From the NCBI GenBank assembly GCA_902496945.1, contig CABVDE010000022.1, positions 1 to 30,143 on the forward strand: 30,143 nucleotides of DNA. The letters are read 5' to 3'. Shown one piece after another: positions 15,690-24,445 of the stretch (position 1 is the first letter of the stretch; the number at the start of each line of letters is the position of its first letter). The notes below the pieces were generated by a model that saw nothing but the letters and a program-made list of their open reading frames with translations, did not search any database and was not told the origin of the DNA. Origin of the DNA: an uncultured Collinsella sp. (GTDB lineage Bacteria > Actinomycetota > Coriobacteriia > Coriobacteriales > Coriobacteriaceae). A program made the position numbers and the translations under genes.

Positions 15690-17501
15690 ATGATTACTTC
15701 AATTGACATTTCCCACATCCGCAACTTCTCGATCGTTGCGCACATTGACCATGGCAAGTCTACGATCAGTGACCGTATCCTCGAGCTCACGCATACCGTC
15801 GACGAGCGCGACATGGAGTCTCAGCTGCTCGACACGATGGATATCGAGCGCGAGCGCGGCATCACGATCAAGTCCAATGCCGTTCGCGTTTCCTATGACG
15901 CCGACGATGGTGAGACGTATCAGTTCAACCTGATCGATACGCCGGGCCACGTGGACTTTACCTACGAGGTCTCGCGTTCGCTGGCCGCCTGCGAGGGCGC
16001 AGTGCTCGTCGTCGACGCCACTCAGGGTGTCGAGGCGCAGACCGTCTCCAACGCGACGCTCGCCATGAACGCCAATCTGGACATTGTGCCGGCCATCAAC
16101 AAGATCGACCTGCCCTCGGCCCATCCCGATGAGGTCAAGACCGAGATCGAGGACGACCTGGCGATTCCTGCCGACGATGCCGTGTGCGTGTCGGGCAAGA
16201 CCGGCGAGGGTATCCACGATCTGTTGGAGTCTATTGTCTTTTTGATCGCGCCGCCCAAGGGTGATGCGACGGCTCCGCTCAAGGCGCTCATCCTGGATTC
16301 GTACTTCGACGAGTATCGTGGTGTCGTCGCCACGGTGCGCGTCTTTGACGGCTCCATCAAAAAGGGAGATACCCTGCGCATGATGCAGGCAAAGGGCGAC
16401 TTTTTGGTCGACGGCGTGGGCGTCAAGCGTCCCGCCGAGACCCCGGTCGACGCTCTGACGGTCGGTGAGGTTGGCTACGTGGTCACGGGCCTGAAGGACC
16501 CCGAGGCCGTTCGCGTGGGCGATACCCTCACGTGGGCGTCGAATCCCTGCCCCGAGCCGCTTCCCGGTTACCGCGAGGCCAAGCCCATGGTCTATACGGG
16601 CCTGTTCCCGATCGATAACAAGGACTACGAGAACCTGCGTGACGCGCTCGATAAGCTGCACGTCAACGATCCGTCGTTGGTGTGGGAGCCCGAGACCTCG
16701 GTGGCGCTTGGCTTTGGTTTCCGCGTTGGCTTCTTGGGCCTGCTGCACATGGAGGTCGTCAAGGAGCGCCTGGAGCGCGAGTTCAACCTGGATCTGATCG
16801 CCACGAGCCCCTCGGTCGACTATCACGTCTATAAGACCGACGGCGAGATGGTCGATGTTCGCAGCCCGCAGGATTTGCCCGAGGCCACGCGTATCGAGCG
16901 TATCGAGGAGCCCTACCTCAAGGCCAAGATCATCTGCCCGCCCGAGTATACGGGTGCCGTTATGCAGCTCGCCATCGAGCACCGCGGCGTCACGACCGAC
17001 ATGATTCACCTGACGAGCAAATCGGTCGAGATGCGTTTTGATATGCCGCTCGCCGAGCTCATCTTGGACTTCTTTGACCAGCTCAAGAGCCGTACCAAGG
17101 GCTATGCCTCGCTCGACTATGAGTTCAACGAATATCGTCCCTCCGAGCTTGTGAAGCTCGATATCTTGCTTTCGGGCGACGAGGTGGATGCGCTGTCGTT
17201 TATCGTGCACAAGGACAAGGCCTATGGCCTGGCCCGCGGTCTGTGCGACAAGCTCAAGGAAATCATCCCACGCCAGCTGTTTGAGGTGCCCATCCAGGGT
17301 GCCATCGGCAACAAGATCATCGCCCGTTCCACCGTCAAGGCGCGTCGCAAGGACGTGCTTGCTAAGTGCTACGGCGGCGATATCTCGCGTAAGCGCAAGC
17401 TGCTCGAGAAGCAGAAAGAGGGCAAGAAGCGCATGAAGGCCATCGGATCGGTCGAGGTCCCGCAGGAGGCCTTTATGGCGATCCTCAAGGTGGACGAGTA
17501 G
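15690..17501 (+). CDS. lepA: Elongation factor 4 (LepA), ribosome back-translocase GTPase
   Basis: LepA is a translational GTPase related to EF-G, implicated in rescuing stalled ribosomes and in ribosome biogenesis. At 603 residues it has family length. G-motifs are AHIDHGKST (17-25), RERGITI, DTPGHVDF near 84, NKIDLP near 137 and the SGKTGEG region. The C-terminal LepA-specific part (RRKDVLAKCYGGDISRKRKL) is present. The ATG at 15690 gives the standard N-terminus. No clear ribosome binding site precedes it, consistent with a leaderless transcript. It heads the long run of genes to recO. Confidence 0.96.
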   Translation: MITSIDISHIRNFSIVAHIDHGKSTISDRILELTHTVDERDMESQLLDTMDIERERGITIKSNAVRVSYDADDGETYQFNLIDTPGHVDFTYEVSRSLAACEGAVLVVDATQGVEAQTVSNATLAMNANLDIVPAINKIDLPSAHPDEVKTEIEDDLAIPADDAVCVSGKTGEGIHDLLESIVFLIAPPKGDATAPLKALILDSYFDEYRGVVATVRVFDGSIKKGDTLRMMQAKGDFLVDGVGVKRPAETPVDALTVGEVGYVVTGLKDPEAVRVGDTLTWASNPCPEPLPGYREAKPMVYTGLFPIDNKDYENLRDALDKLHVNDPSLVWEPETSVALGFGFRVGFLGLLHMEVVKERLEREFNLDLIATSPSVDYHVYKTDGEMVDVRSPQDLPEATRIERIEEPYLKAKIICPPEYTGAVMQLAIEHRGVTTDMIHLTSKSVEMRFDMPLAELILDFFDQLKSRTKGYASLDYEFNEYRPSELVKLDILLSGDEVDALSFIVHKDKAYGLARGLCDKLKEIIPRQLFEVPIQGAIGNKIIARSTVKARRKDVLAKCYGGDISRKRKLLEKQKEGKKRMKAIGSVEVPQEAFMAILKVDE

Positions 17502-17505
17502 GTCC

Positions 17506-18549
17506 ATGGCGCTTTCTGAATACAGCAAGCGGCTGCTGGGTGCCTATGCCGAGCAGCCGTTCCTTATGGCTCCCATGGCGGGCGTGACCGATCCCGCCTA
17601 TCGCATCATGTGCCGCCGTCGCGGCGCCAACCTTGCGTACAGCGAGATGGTGAGCGTGGCAGGCCTTGCCTATGCCAGCAACAAAACGTGGCGCTTGGTG
17701 CTACCGGCCGACGAGGAGCAGCAGATCTGCGTGCAACTCTTTGGCTCCAAACCCGATCAATTTGCAAGCGCCGTCGCTGCCGTTGAGGAACGCGTGGGCG
17801 ATCGCCTGTCGCTCATCGATATCAATATGGCCTGTCCTGCCCGTAAGGTCGTTACCAAGGGTGAGGGCTCGGCGCTTATGCGCACGCCCGATTTGGCCGA
17901 GAAGATCGTCGAGGCGGCAGTGAACGCGGCGCACGTGCCCGTGACCGTAAAGATCCGCAAGGGCTTCTACGCCGAAGACCGCAATGCCGCGACGTTCGCC
18001 CAGATGCTCGAAGGCGCCGGTGCCGCCGCGGTAGCGGTACATGGCCGCTGCGCCACGCAGCTCTATACCGGCCAGGCCGATTGGTCGGTCGTCGATGAGG
18101 TGGCCGATGCCGTCGATATTCCCGTGATCGGTTCGGGCGATGTGTTCTGCGCCGAGGATGCCGCGGAGCATCTGCGCAGCTCGGGTGCCAGCGCGGTGTT
18201 TATCGCGCGCGGCATCTACGGTAATCCCTGGGTCTTCGGCGATGCCCGCGCCCTTGCGTTGGACGCCACCCCGGTGCCGTCTCGCTCCTCACGCGAGCGC
18301 TTGGATGCCTTGCGCGAGCACCTGACGCTCACGCACGAGCTGTTGCCGCTCATGTCGCGTGCCCGTACGTACGCAAGCTGGTACTTAAAGGGGATGCCTC
18401 ATGCCGCCGCCTGGCGCGCCCAGGTGGTGCGTTGCTCCACATACGGGGAGTTCATGGCATTGGTCGATGATATCGAGCGCGACGTGGTGGCCTGCGAGGC
18501 CGCACTTGCCGCTGGCGAGTCGGTGCCCGCTCATCCGCTGGAGGCCTAA
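17506..18549 (+). CDS. dus: tRNA-dihydrouridine synthase (DusB-like)
   Basis: This 347-residue FMN enzyme reduces uridines to dihydrouridine in tRNA D-loops. The TIM barrel begins FLMAPMAGVTDPAYR, with SEMVS near 46, the catalytic Cys110 in INMACPARKVV, VTVKIRKGF, HGR and the FMN phosphate site IGSGDV and IARGIYGNPW. The C-terminal helical domain follows. The Dus subfamily cannot be fixed by eye; the sequence resembles the DusB-like group. It lies 4 bases after lepA and 2 bases before hemW. Confidence 0.92.
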   Translation: MALSEYSKRLLGAYAEQPFLMAPMAGVTDPAYRIMCRRRGANLAYSEMVSVAGLAYASNKTWRLVLPADEEQQICVQLFGSKPDQFASAVAAVEERVGDRLSLIDINMACPARKVVTKGEGSALMRTPDLAEKIVEAAVNAAHVPVTVKIRKGFYAEDRNAATFAQMLEGAGAAAVAVHGRCATQLYTGQADWSVVDEVADAVDIPVIGSGDVFCAEDAAEHLRSSGASAVFIARGIYGNPWVFGDARALALDATPVPSRSSRERLDALREHLTLTHELLPLMSRARTYASWYLKGMPHAAAWRAQVVRCSTYGEFMALVDDIERDVVACEAALAAGESVPAHPLEA

Positions 18550-18551
18550 GG

Positions 18552-19784
18552 GTGGCCATTACCGCGCTATACGTGCACGTGCCGTTTTGCGCTCAAAAGT
18601 GCCGGTACTGCGACTTCGACTCGCGTAGCTTTGTGCCGTGTGACCTAGATGCTGCGCTCGATGCCTATTTTGAGCAGCTGTATGTGCGACTCGATGCTTT
18701 TGGCGACGCCGGAGCGCTTGCGCAGATCCGCACCGTCTATGTTGGCGGCGGTACACCGTCGCTGGCGGGGAAGCGCCTGGTGGAACTCGCCCGACGCGTT
18801 CGCTTGTGGTGCAAGCCCGTTGAGTTTACCTGCGAGGCCAATCCTGAGTCGCTGACTGCAGAGCTCGCCACCACGCTTGCCGAGGCGGGCGTTACGCGCA
18901 TTTCTCTGGGCGTGCAAACCCTCGACAATATCGAGCTGGCTGCTATTGGCCGCATTCACGATGCCGACCGCGCCCTTGCAGCTATTGCCACGGTCAAAAA
19001 TGCTGGCCTCGATGTGTCGTGCGACCTTATGTGCGGGCTTCCCGGACAGACGGCGGCGAGTTGGCAGCGCACGCTCGATAGCGTGCTCGCGGCGGCTCCA
19101 CATCATGTCTCGGTTTACCCGCTCACGCTCGAGGAGGGCACACCGCTCTACCGCATGGCGTGCCGCGACGAGTCGCTCGAGCCCGATGAGGATTTTCAGG
19201 CCGCCTGCATGGACATCGCTCGCGATCGTCTGGGTGCGGCTGGCTATCATCCGTATGAGGTGGCGAGCTACGCGCTCAACGGTCATGAGTGCGCCCACAA
19301 CATTGCCTATTGGACCGGACAGGGTTATCTGGGCGTGGGCCGCTCTGCCGCAGGCATGCTCGATGCCGAGGATTTTGATCGCTTGGCTGAGCTGTTCCCC
19401 GGCGTTTCGTCCCGCGGTGGCGCGCATCGCGTGCGCTTGGTGCAACGCGACGATGCCGCGATGGCGTTTGAGGTCGAATGTCTGTCGCAGCGCGAGGCCG
19501 CTGCGGAGGACCTGATGCTTGCCTGCCGCATGACGCGCGGTGTCGCGTCCGGTCTGTTGGCTTGCGCGGCTCGTGTCATCCCGGCAGATGAGTTGACAGC
19601 TGCTTGCGACCGCGCCCTGGAGCTGGGCCTTGTCGCCTGGGCGCTCGAGTCCGGCGATGCCCACGCGGGGCCTATTGCTTCTGCCGACGTCATCGCGGGC
19701 CGCGTTCGCGCTCGTCTGGCGCCGACCCACCTGGGCTGGCTCGATGGAAATGTTCTGTTCGAGCTGTTTTGGGGTCTAGCTTAG
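18552..19784 (+). CDS. hemW: Radical SAM heme chaperone HemW
   Basis: This 410-residue protein has the radical SAM cluster CxxxCxxC (C13, C17, C20) in YVHVPFCAQKCRYCDF, GGGTPS near 57, EANPES, and the HNIAYW motif that separates HemW from the oxidase HemN. HemW binds heme and inserts it into respiratory proteins; it is often misannotated as coproporphyrinogen oxidase. The GTG at 18552 begins 2 bases after dus. In many bacteria lepA-hemW is followed by hrcA-grpE-dnaK-dnaJ; here two dnaJ-type genes follow directly. Confidence 0.93.
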   Translation: MAITALYVHVPFCAQKCRYCDFDSRSFVPCDLDAALDAYFEQLYVRLDAFGDAGALAQIRTVYVGGGTPSLAGKRLVELARRVRLWCKPVEFTCEANPESLTAELATTLAEAGVTRISLGVQTLDNIELAAIGRIHDADRALAAIATVKNAGLDVSCDLMCGLPGQTAASWQRTLDSVLAAAPHHVSVYPLTLEEGTPLYRMACRDESLEPDEDFQAACMDIARDRLGAAGYHPYEVASYALNGHECAHNIAYWTGQGYLGVGRSAAGMLDAEDFDRLAELFPGVSSRGGAHRVRLVQRDDAAMAFEVECLSQREAAAEDLMLACRMTRGVASGLLACAARVIPADELTAACDRALELGLVAWALESGDAHAGPIASADVIAGRVRARLAPTHLGWLDGNVLFELFWGLA

Positions 19785-19842
19785 GCCGCTCGGGTAGAAT
19801 TACCGCAATATATACGCTGCTGTGAGCAGGAGGTTGCCGCGC

Positions 19843-20946
19843 ATGGCGACGATGAACGAAAAAGACTACTACGAGATTCTTGGTGTCTCCAAGGATGCCA
19901 CCTCGCGTGATATTCAAAAGGCCTTCCAGCAAAAGGCCCGCAAGCTCCATCCAGACGTCAACAAAGAGCCGGATGCCGAGGAAAAGTTTAAAGAGGTTTC
20001 AGAGGCCTACGCCGTGCTTTCGGATGAGCAAAAACGCGCGCGCTATGACGCCATGCGCTCGGGCAATCCCTTTGCCGGTGCTCCTACGGCTTCGCCCTAT
20101 GGTGGCGGCTACGCCGGCGGCACGGGTTATGGCAATCCTTTTGAGGGCGGCTTCCCCTTCGGCGGTGCTTGGGGCCAGCAGCGTCGTGGGCAGGCTGCCT
20201 ACAATCCCGAGAGCGGCGCCAACGTGGTCGTCGATATCAAACTCGACGCCAAGGAGGCCAAGGGCGGTGCCCGCAAGACCGTCCGCTACACGCGCTTCGA
20301 TACCTGCGGTCACTGTGGCGGCTCGGGTTCTGTCTCCTCCGAGCATGCCCATATCTGCCCGAGCTGCGGCGGTCGCGGCCATATCGATGTGGACCTGTCC
20401 TTCCTGTTTGGCGCCGGCACGTTTCAGTCGGTTTGCCCCGAGTGCGGCGGCTCGGGCAAGGTCGTAGCCGACCCGTGCCCCGATTGCGGCGGCAGCGGTC
20501 GTACTCGCGTAACCTCCGAGCAGACGATTGAGTTTCCTGCTGGCACGCATGATGGCGACGAGGTCCGCATTAGCGGCATGGGTCACGCCGGCACCAACGG
20601 CGCCCCGGGTGGCGATCTGGTCGGCCGGGCCCATGTTGAGGCAGAGCGTCTGGAAGGCAAAGCTCGTACCGGTTTTTACCTGATGGGCATCGTGGCACCG
20701 TTTTTGGTGCTGTCGGCCATCTCGGGCGTGTTCTCGGCCTTTGCCGTGATGTGCTTTATTCCGTTTGCCATGGGCCTGTTCATGGTGCTCTCGGACGGTG
20801 TGCTCCACCGCAGCCTGCTGTGGTGGAAGCGCGGCGCGATGCAGTTTGCCAACGGTTTTGCCAACGGATTTATGTTTGCGCTCGTGTCGGTTTGGTTCGC
20901 GAGCTGCTCGCAGCGTGCCATGCTTTCGCCTTACGCAATGCAATAA
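19843..20946 (+). CDS. DnaJ-family protein with C-terminal membrane segments
   Basis: The N-terminal half of this 367-residue protein is a standard type I J-protein. It has a J-domain (about 8-70) with HPD at 36-38, a Gly/Phe-rich linker (73-110), and a complete zinc-finger domain with four CxxCxGxG repeats (C155/158, C172/175, C198/201, C212/215). After about residue 270, where the second substrate-binding domain should continue, the sequence becomes strongly hydrophobic. Membrane segments are likely at about 278-318 (room for two) and 337-355. It may tether Hsp70 activity to the membrane, which is an inference. The ATG at 19843 follows AGGAGG by 10 bases; ATG 19852 is possible. A TAGAAT at 19795-19800 may be its -10. 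It is followed by a normal dnaJ. Confidence 0.88.
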   Translation: MATMNEKDYYEILGVSKDATSRDIQKAFQQKARKLHPDVNKEPDAEEKFKEVSEAYAVLSDEQKRARYDAMRSGNPFAGAPTASPYGGGYAGGTGYGNPFEGGFPFGGAWGQQRRGQAAYNPESGANVVVDIKLDAKEAKGGARKTVRYTRFDTCGHCGGSGSVSSEHAHICPSCGGRGHIDVDLSFLFGAGTFQSVCPECGGSGKVVADPCPDCGGSGRTRVTSEQTIEFPAGTHDGDEVRISGMGHAGTNGAPGGDLVGRAHVEAERLEGKARTGFYLMGIVAPFLVLSAISGVFSAFAVMCFIPFAMGLFMVLSDGVLHRSLLWWKRGAMQFANGFANGFMFALVSVWFASCSQRAMLSPYAMQ

Positions 20947-21027
20947 CATCTAGCCCTCTGTTTGCGGCCGGCCCAGCTTGGGTATAGGACGCACTGTGAC
21001 AATAATGAAAGTCGGAAGGATTCGGTC

Positions 21028-22176
21028 GTGTCGGAAAATAGGGATTACTACGAGGTGCTTGGTGTCGACAAGGATGCCGACGCGCGGACGATTAAGCGCG
21101 CGTTTCTAAAGAAGGCCCGTACCGTACATCCGGATGTTTCGGACGACCCAGAGGCCGAGGCCAAGTTCAAAGAGCTCAACGAGGCTTATTCCGTTCTTTC
21201 CGATGAGCAGAAGCGCGCTAACTACGACCGCTACGGTTCACCCGATGGCCCCGGTGGTTCTGGCTATGTCGACATCAACGATATCTTTGGCGGCATGGGC
21301 ATGGACGACCTCTTCTCGTCGTTCTTTGGCGGCGGCGCCGGCGGTGGTGCTCGTAATCGCCGTGAACGCCGTCGCGGCCGCGACATGGCCATTTCCCTTT
21401 CGGTGACCCTTGAGGAGGCGGCACTCGGCTGCAAAAAGACGATTAGCTATGACCGCCTTGCTCCTTGCGAGGACTGCAATGGCACCGGTAGGGCCGAGGG
21501 CGCACAGGAAAAGCAATGCGGCCGCTGTCACGGCACGGGCTACGTCACGACGGTTCAGCGTTCGTTCCTGGGCCAGGTCCAGTCGTCCTCGCCTTGCCCC
21601 GACTGCCATGGCGAGGGCACAGTTATCGACCATCCCTGCGAGACCTGCGACGGCCAGGGCCGTACGCCTTCGCATGAAAAGATCGACATCGATATTCCCG
21701 CCGGCGTTTCGACCGGTCGCCAGCTGCGCGTGAGCAGCTTTGGCGAGGCCGGCCTTCGCGGCGAGCCTTCGGGCGACCTGATTGTCAACGTGCGCGTTGC
21801 CGACCATGAGCGCTTTAAGCGCAACGGTGACGACCTGTACCTGGTGAGCGATATCTCGATTGCGCAGGCTGCGCTCGGCTGCGAGATCGAGGTCGAGGGC
21901 ATTATGCCCGACGAGGTCGTTAAGGTGACTGTTCCCGCCGGCGCCCAGTACGGCGATACCGTGAGCGTCAATAACTACGGCATGCCGCGCATTGGCGGTG
22001 GCGGTTCTCGCGGCCGCCTGATCGTGCAACTGCGCGTGGTCGTTCCCACCAATCTTTCCAATAAGCAGCGCGAGCTGCTCCGTGCTTTCGCCGATGAGAT
22101 GGGCGATGACGTCGCTTCCGGTAAGAAGTCGGTGACCGATCGCATTAAGAGTGCCCTCGACGATATCCTCGATTAA
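21028..22176 (+). CDS. dnaJ: Chaperone protein DnaJ
   Basis: This 382-residue type I J-protein is the co-chaperone that stimulates DnaK ATPase and delivers unfolded proteins. It has a J-domain with HPD (34-36), a Gly/Phe-rich region (about 73-108), a zinc-finger with four CxxCxGxG-type repeats (C147/150, C164/167, C190/193, C204/207), and complete C-terminal substrate domains I and II to RIKSALDDIL. It starts at GTG 21028 with GGAAGGA 8 bases upstream. TATAGG at 20983-20988, with TTGCGG upstream at a short spacing, may be a weak promoter. No hrcA, grpE or dnaK is adjacent. Confidence 0.95.
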   Translation: MSENRDYYEVLGVDKDADARTIKRAFLKKARTVHPDVSDDPEAEAKFKELNEAYSVLSDEQKRANYDRYGSPDGPGGSGYVDINDIFGGMGMDDLFSSFFGGGAGGGARNRRERRRGRDMAISLSVTLEEAALGCKKTISYDRLAPCEDCNGTGRAEGAQEKQCGRCHGTGYVTTVQRSFLGQVQSSSPCPDCHGEGTVIDHPCETCDGQGRTPSHEKIDIDIPAGVSTGRQLRVSSFGEAGLRGEPSGDLIVNVRVADHERFKRNGDDLYLVSDISIAQAALGCEIEVEGIMPDEVVKVTVPAGAQYGDTVSVNNYGMPRIGGGGSRGRLIVQLRVVVPTNLSNKQRELLRAFADEMGDDVASGKKSVTDRIKSALDDILD

Positions 22177-22185
22177 GGAGCCCGT

Positions 22186-23478
22186 GTGCTCGCACCTCAT
22201 ATTTCCGTCGTCAACCTCGGCTGCCGCGTCAACCGGGTTGAGTCCGACCGTATCACTGCCGATCTTATGCACCTGGGCTTTGCGATGGTGGAGCCCCAGG
22301 ATGCCGATCTGATCGTCATCAATACCTGCGCCGTGACGGGCGAGGCTGAGGCCAAGACCCGCAAGGCCGTTCGTCATGCGCTTTCCTATCCGGGCGAGCC
22401 CTATGTTGTCGTGACCGGCTGTGTCGTCAACCTGCATCCCGAGGAGCTGCTGGAGCTTTCGGACCGTGTGATCGCCGAGCCGTCCAAGATCGATGTTGCT
22501 GAGCGTGTCTGCGATGTGCTGGGCGTCGAGTCCGATAGCGTTTCCGCCTGCAGCGACGGCGATGTGGTCGAAGCGCTGGGCCGTTCTCGCCTGGGTGTGA
22601 AGATCCAGGACGGCTGCAACCATCGTTGCACCTACTGCATTGTGTGGAAGGCCCGCGGACCTGAGCGCTCTGTGCCGGTCGAGTCCGTGCTCGAACAAGT
22701 TCGCGAGGCCCAGGAGGCCGGTGTGCCCGAGGTGGTGCTGACGGGTGTGAACCTGGGCGCCTATGACGGCAAGAGCGCGACCGACGAGCATGTCGAGATT
22801 GACGAGCTGCTCGAGGCCATTATGGAGCGCACGTCTATTCCCCAAGTGCGCATTTCCTCTGTCGAGCCCATGGATATCTCTGAGCGCCTGCTTAAGGTTA
22901 TGGCGCTCTATCCGCAGCGTATCGCCCCATTTTTGCACCTGCCCGTGCAGTCCGGCTGCACGGCGACCCTGCATCGCATGGGCCGTCCCTATAGCGCCGA
23001 GGCCTTCGAGGACACGGTGCGCATGATTCGCACTAACCTGCCGCAGGCGTCTCTTTCGTGTGACGTTATCGTCGGTTTTCCCGGTGAGACGGACGATGAG
23101 TTTGAGGAGTCGCTGGCGCTGTGCCGTCGCGTGGGCTTCTCACACATGCACGTGTTCCGTTACAGCAAGCGCCCCGGTACCCTGGCGGCCGATATGCCCG
23201 ACCAGGTGCCGCCCGAGGTCATGGCCGAGCGTAGCCGCCGTATGCGGGCCGCGGCGCAGGAACTCGCCATTGCCGACGCTCGTCGTCGCGTGGGAACCGT
23301 TGAACGCGCCGTGCTCGAATACGGTGACAGCCTGACCCTCGGCTCGTTCCATCATGCCCGTCTTGACGATACCTGTGGACTTACAGCCCCGTGCCTGCTC
23401 GATGTTGCTATCATCGGAGTCGATGATTCCGGCTTGGTCCATGCGCGCAGGGAGGTTCATGGAAGCCTCGAAGATTAG
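22186..23478 (+). CDS. mtaB: tRNA (t6A37)-C2 methylthiotransferase MtaB
   Basis: This 430-residue radical SAM enzyme adds a methylthio group to t6A at position 37 of tRNAs. The N-terminal UPF0004 domain carries cluster cysteines C13 (NLGCRVN), C48 (INTCAV) and C79 (VTGCV). The radical SAM cluster is C144, C148 and C151 (DGCNHRCTYC), and a C-terminal TRAM-like part follows. The pattern fits MtaB rather than MiaB or RimO. The GTG at 22186 follows GGAG by 5 bases. It overlaps phoH by 20 bases. Confidence 0.92.
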   Translation: MLAPHISVVNLGCRVNRVESDRITADLMHLGFAMVEPQDADLIVINTCAVTGEAEAKTRKAVRHALSYPGEPYVVVTGCVVNLHPEELLELSDRVIAEPSKIDVAERVCDVLGVESDSVSACSDGDVVEALGRSRLGVKIQDGCNHRCTYCIVWKARGPERSVPVESVLEQVREAQEAGVPEVVLTGVNLGAYDGKSATDEHVEIDELLEAIMERTSIPQVRISSVEPMDISERLLKVMALYPQRIAPFLHLPVQSGCTATLHRMGRPYSAEAFEDTVRMIRTNLPQASLSCDVIVGFPGETDDEFEESLALCRRVGFSHMHVFRYSKRPGTLAADMPDQVPPEVMAERSRRMRAAAQELAIADARRRVGTVERAVLEYGDSLTLGSFHHARLDDTCGLTAPCLLDVAIIGVDDSGLVHARREVHGSLED

Positions 23479-24445
23479 ACTCACCGTTCCCGAGGGAATT
23501 GACCCCTCGTGCGTTTTGGGCGCCGGTGACGGCGTCCTTCGCGCGCTTGAGAGTTTGGTTCGCGCTCACGTGGTTGCCCGTGGCGATAGTATTGCCGTGA
23601 GCGGCGACCCGGACGAGGTCGAGCTCGTGGCGCGCTTTTTCGAACATGCTTTTCGCGAGGCGGCAGCCGGTCGTACCCTTTCTGCCGACGATGTCTCGCG
23701 TTGCCTGGCCGTCTTGCGCGACGGCGAGCATGAGGCCACATCGCTTCGCGATGACGTGCTGCTTTCATATCGCGGTCGCGTCATTCGTCCCAAGACGATC
23801 GGCCAAAAGCGCTATGTGGATGCCATCCGCTCGCATACCATCACGTTTGGCCTGGGTCCAGCCGGCACCGGTAAGACTTATCTGGCCATGGCGCTCGCCG
23901 TCGCCGCGCTTAAGCGTCACGAGGTGGGCCGCCTGATCTTGACGCGTCCGGTTGTCGAGGCGGGGGAGAACCTGGGGTTTTTGCCCGGCACCCTCGAGGA
24001 AAAGATCGATCCGTACATGCGTCCGCTCTACGACGCCCTTTTTGACATGATGGATCGCGAGCGTACCGACGAGCTCATGGAGCGTGGTGTGATCGAGATC
24101 GCCCCGCTTGCTTACATGCGCGGCCGTACGCTGAGCGATGCCTTCGTGGTGCTCGATGAGGCGCAAAATACCACGCCCGAGCAGATGAAGATGTTCCTGA
24201 CGCGCCTTGGCTTTAACTCCAAGTTCGTGATCACCGGTGACCTGAGCCAGCGCGACCTGGTGGGTCGCCGCGGCGGTCTTGCCGATGTCGAGAAGATTTT
24301 GGGCCGTGTCGATGACGTCGCATTCTCGCACCTGGAGCGTGCCGACGTAGTGCGCCATGCCTTGGTGGGCCGTATTGTCGAGGCTTACGATTCGTATGAT
24401 GACGCGCGCGAGAGACGTGTGCGCGACCGAAAGGAGTCCCGTTGA
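23459..24445 (+). CDS. phoH: PhoH-like ATPase
   Basis: This 328-residue P-loop protein of the PhoH/YbeZ family has Walker A GPAGTGKT (133-140), Walker B VVLDEAQN (230-237) and the family motif TRPVVEAGENLGFLPGT (162-178). The biochemical role is not settled; association with YbeY in RNA metabolism is reported for some members, and ybeY follows here with a 4-base overlap. The ATG at 23459 follows GGGAGG and lies inside the end of mtaB. Confidence 0.93.
   Translation: MEASKIRLTVPEGIDPSCVLGAGDGVLRALESLVRAHVVARGDSIAVSGDPDEVELVARFFEHAFREAAAGRTLSADDVSRCLAVLRDGEHEATSLRDDVLLSYRGRVIRPKTIGQKRYVDAIRSHTITFGLGPAGTGKTYLAMALAVAALKRHEVGRLILTRPVVEAGENLGFLPGTLEEKIDPYMRPLYDALFDMMDRERTDELMERGVIEIAPLAYMRGRTLSDAFVVLDEAQNTTPEQMKMFLTRLGFNSKFVITGDLSQRDLVGRRGGLADVEKILGRVDDVAFSHLERADVVRHALVGRIVEAYDSYDDARERRVRDRKESR

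Noticed and set aside
15699..17528. Minus-strand open frame of about 600 codons opposite lepA, and similar long frames at 4437-5834, 9310-10791, 21238-22974 and 24997-26880
   Set aside because: Long antisense frames are expected opposite GC-rich, GC-ending genes. Their products are low-complexity, and the sense genes carry full family motifs.
18552..19784. Coproporphyrinogen III oxidase HemN
   Set aside because: The HNxxYW motif and the neighbourhood next to lepA point to the heme chaperone HemW.
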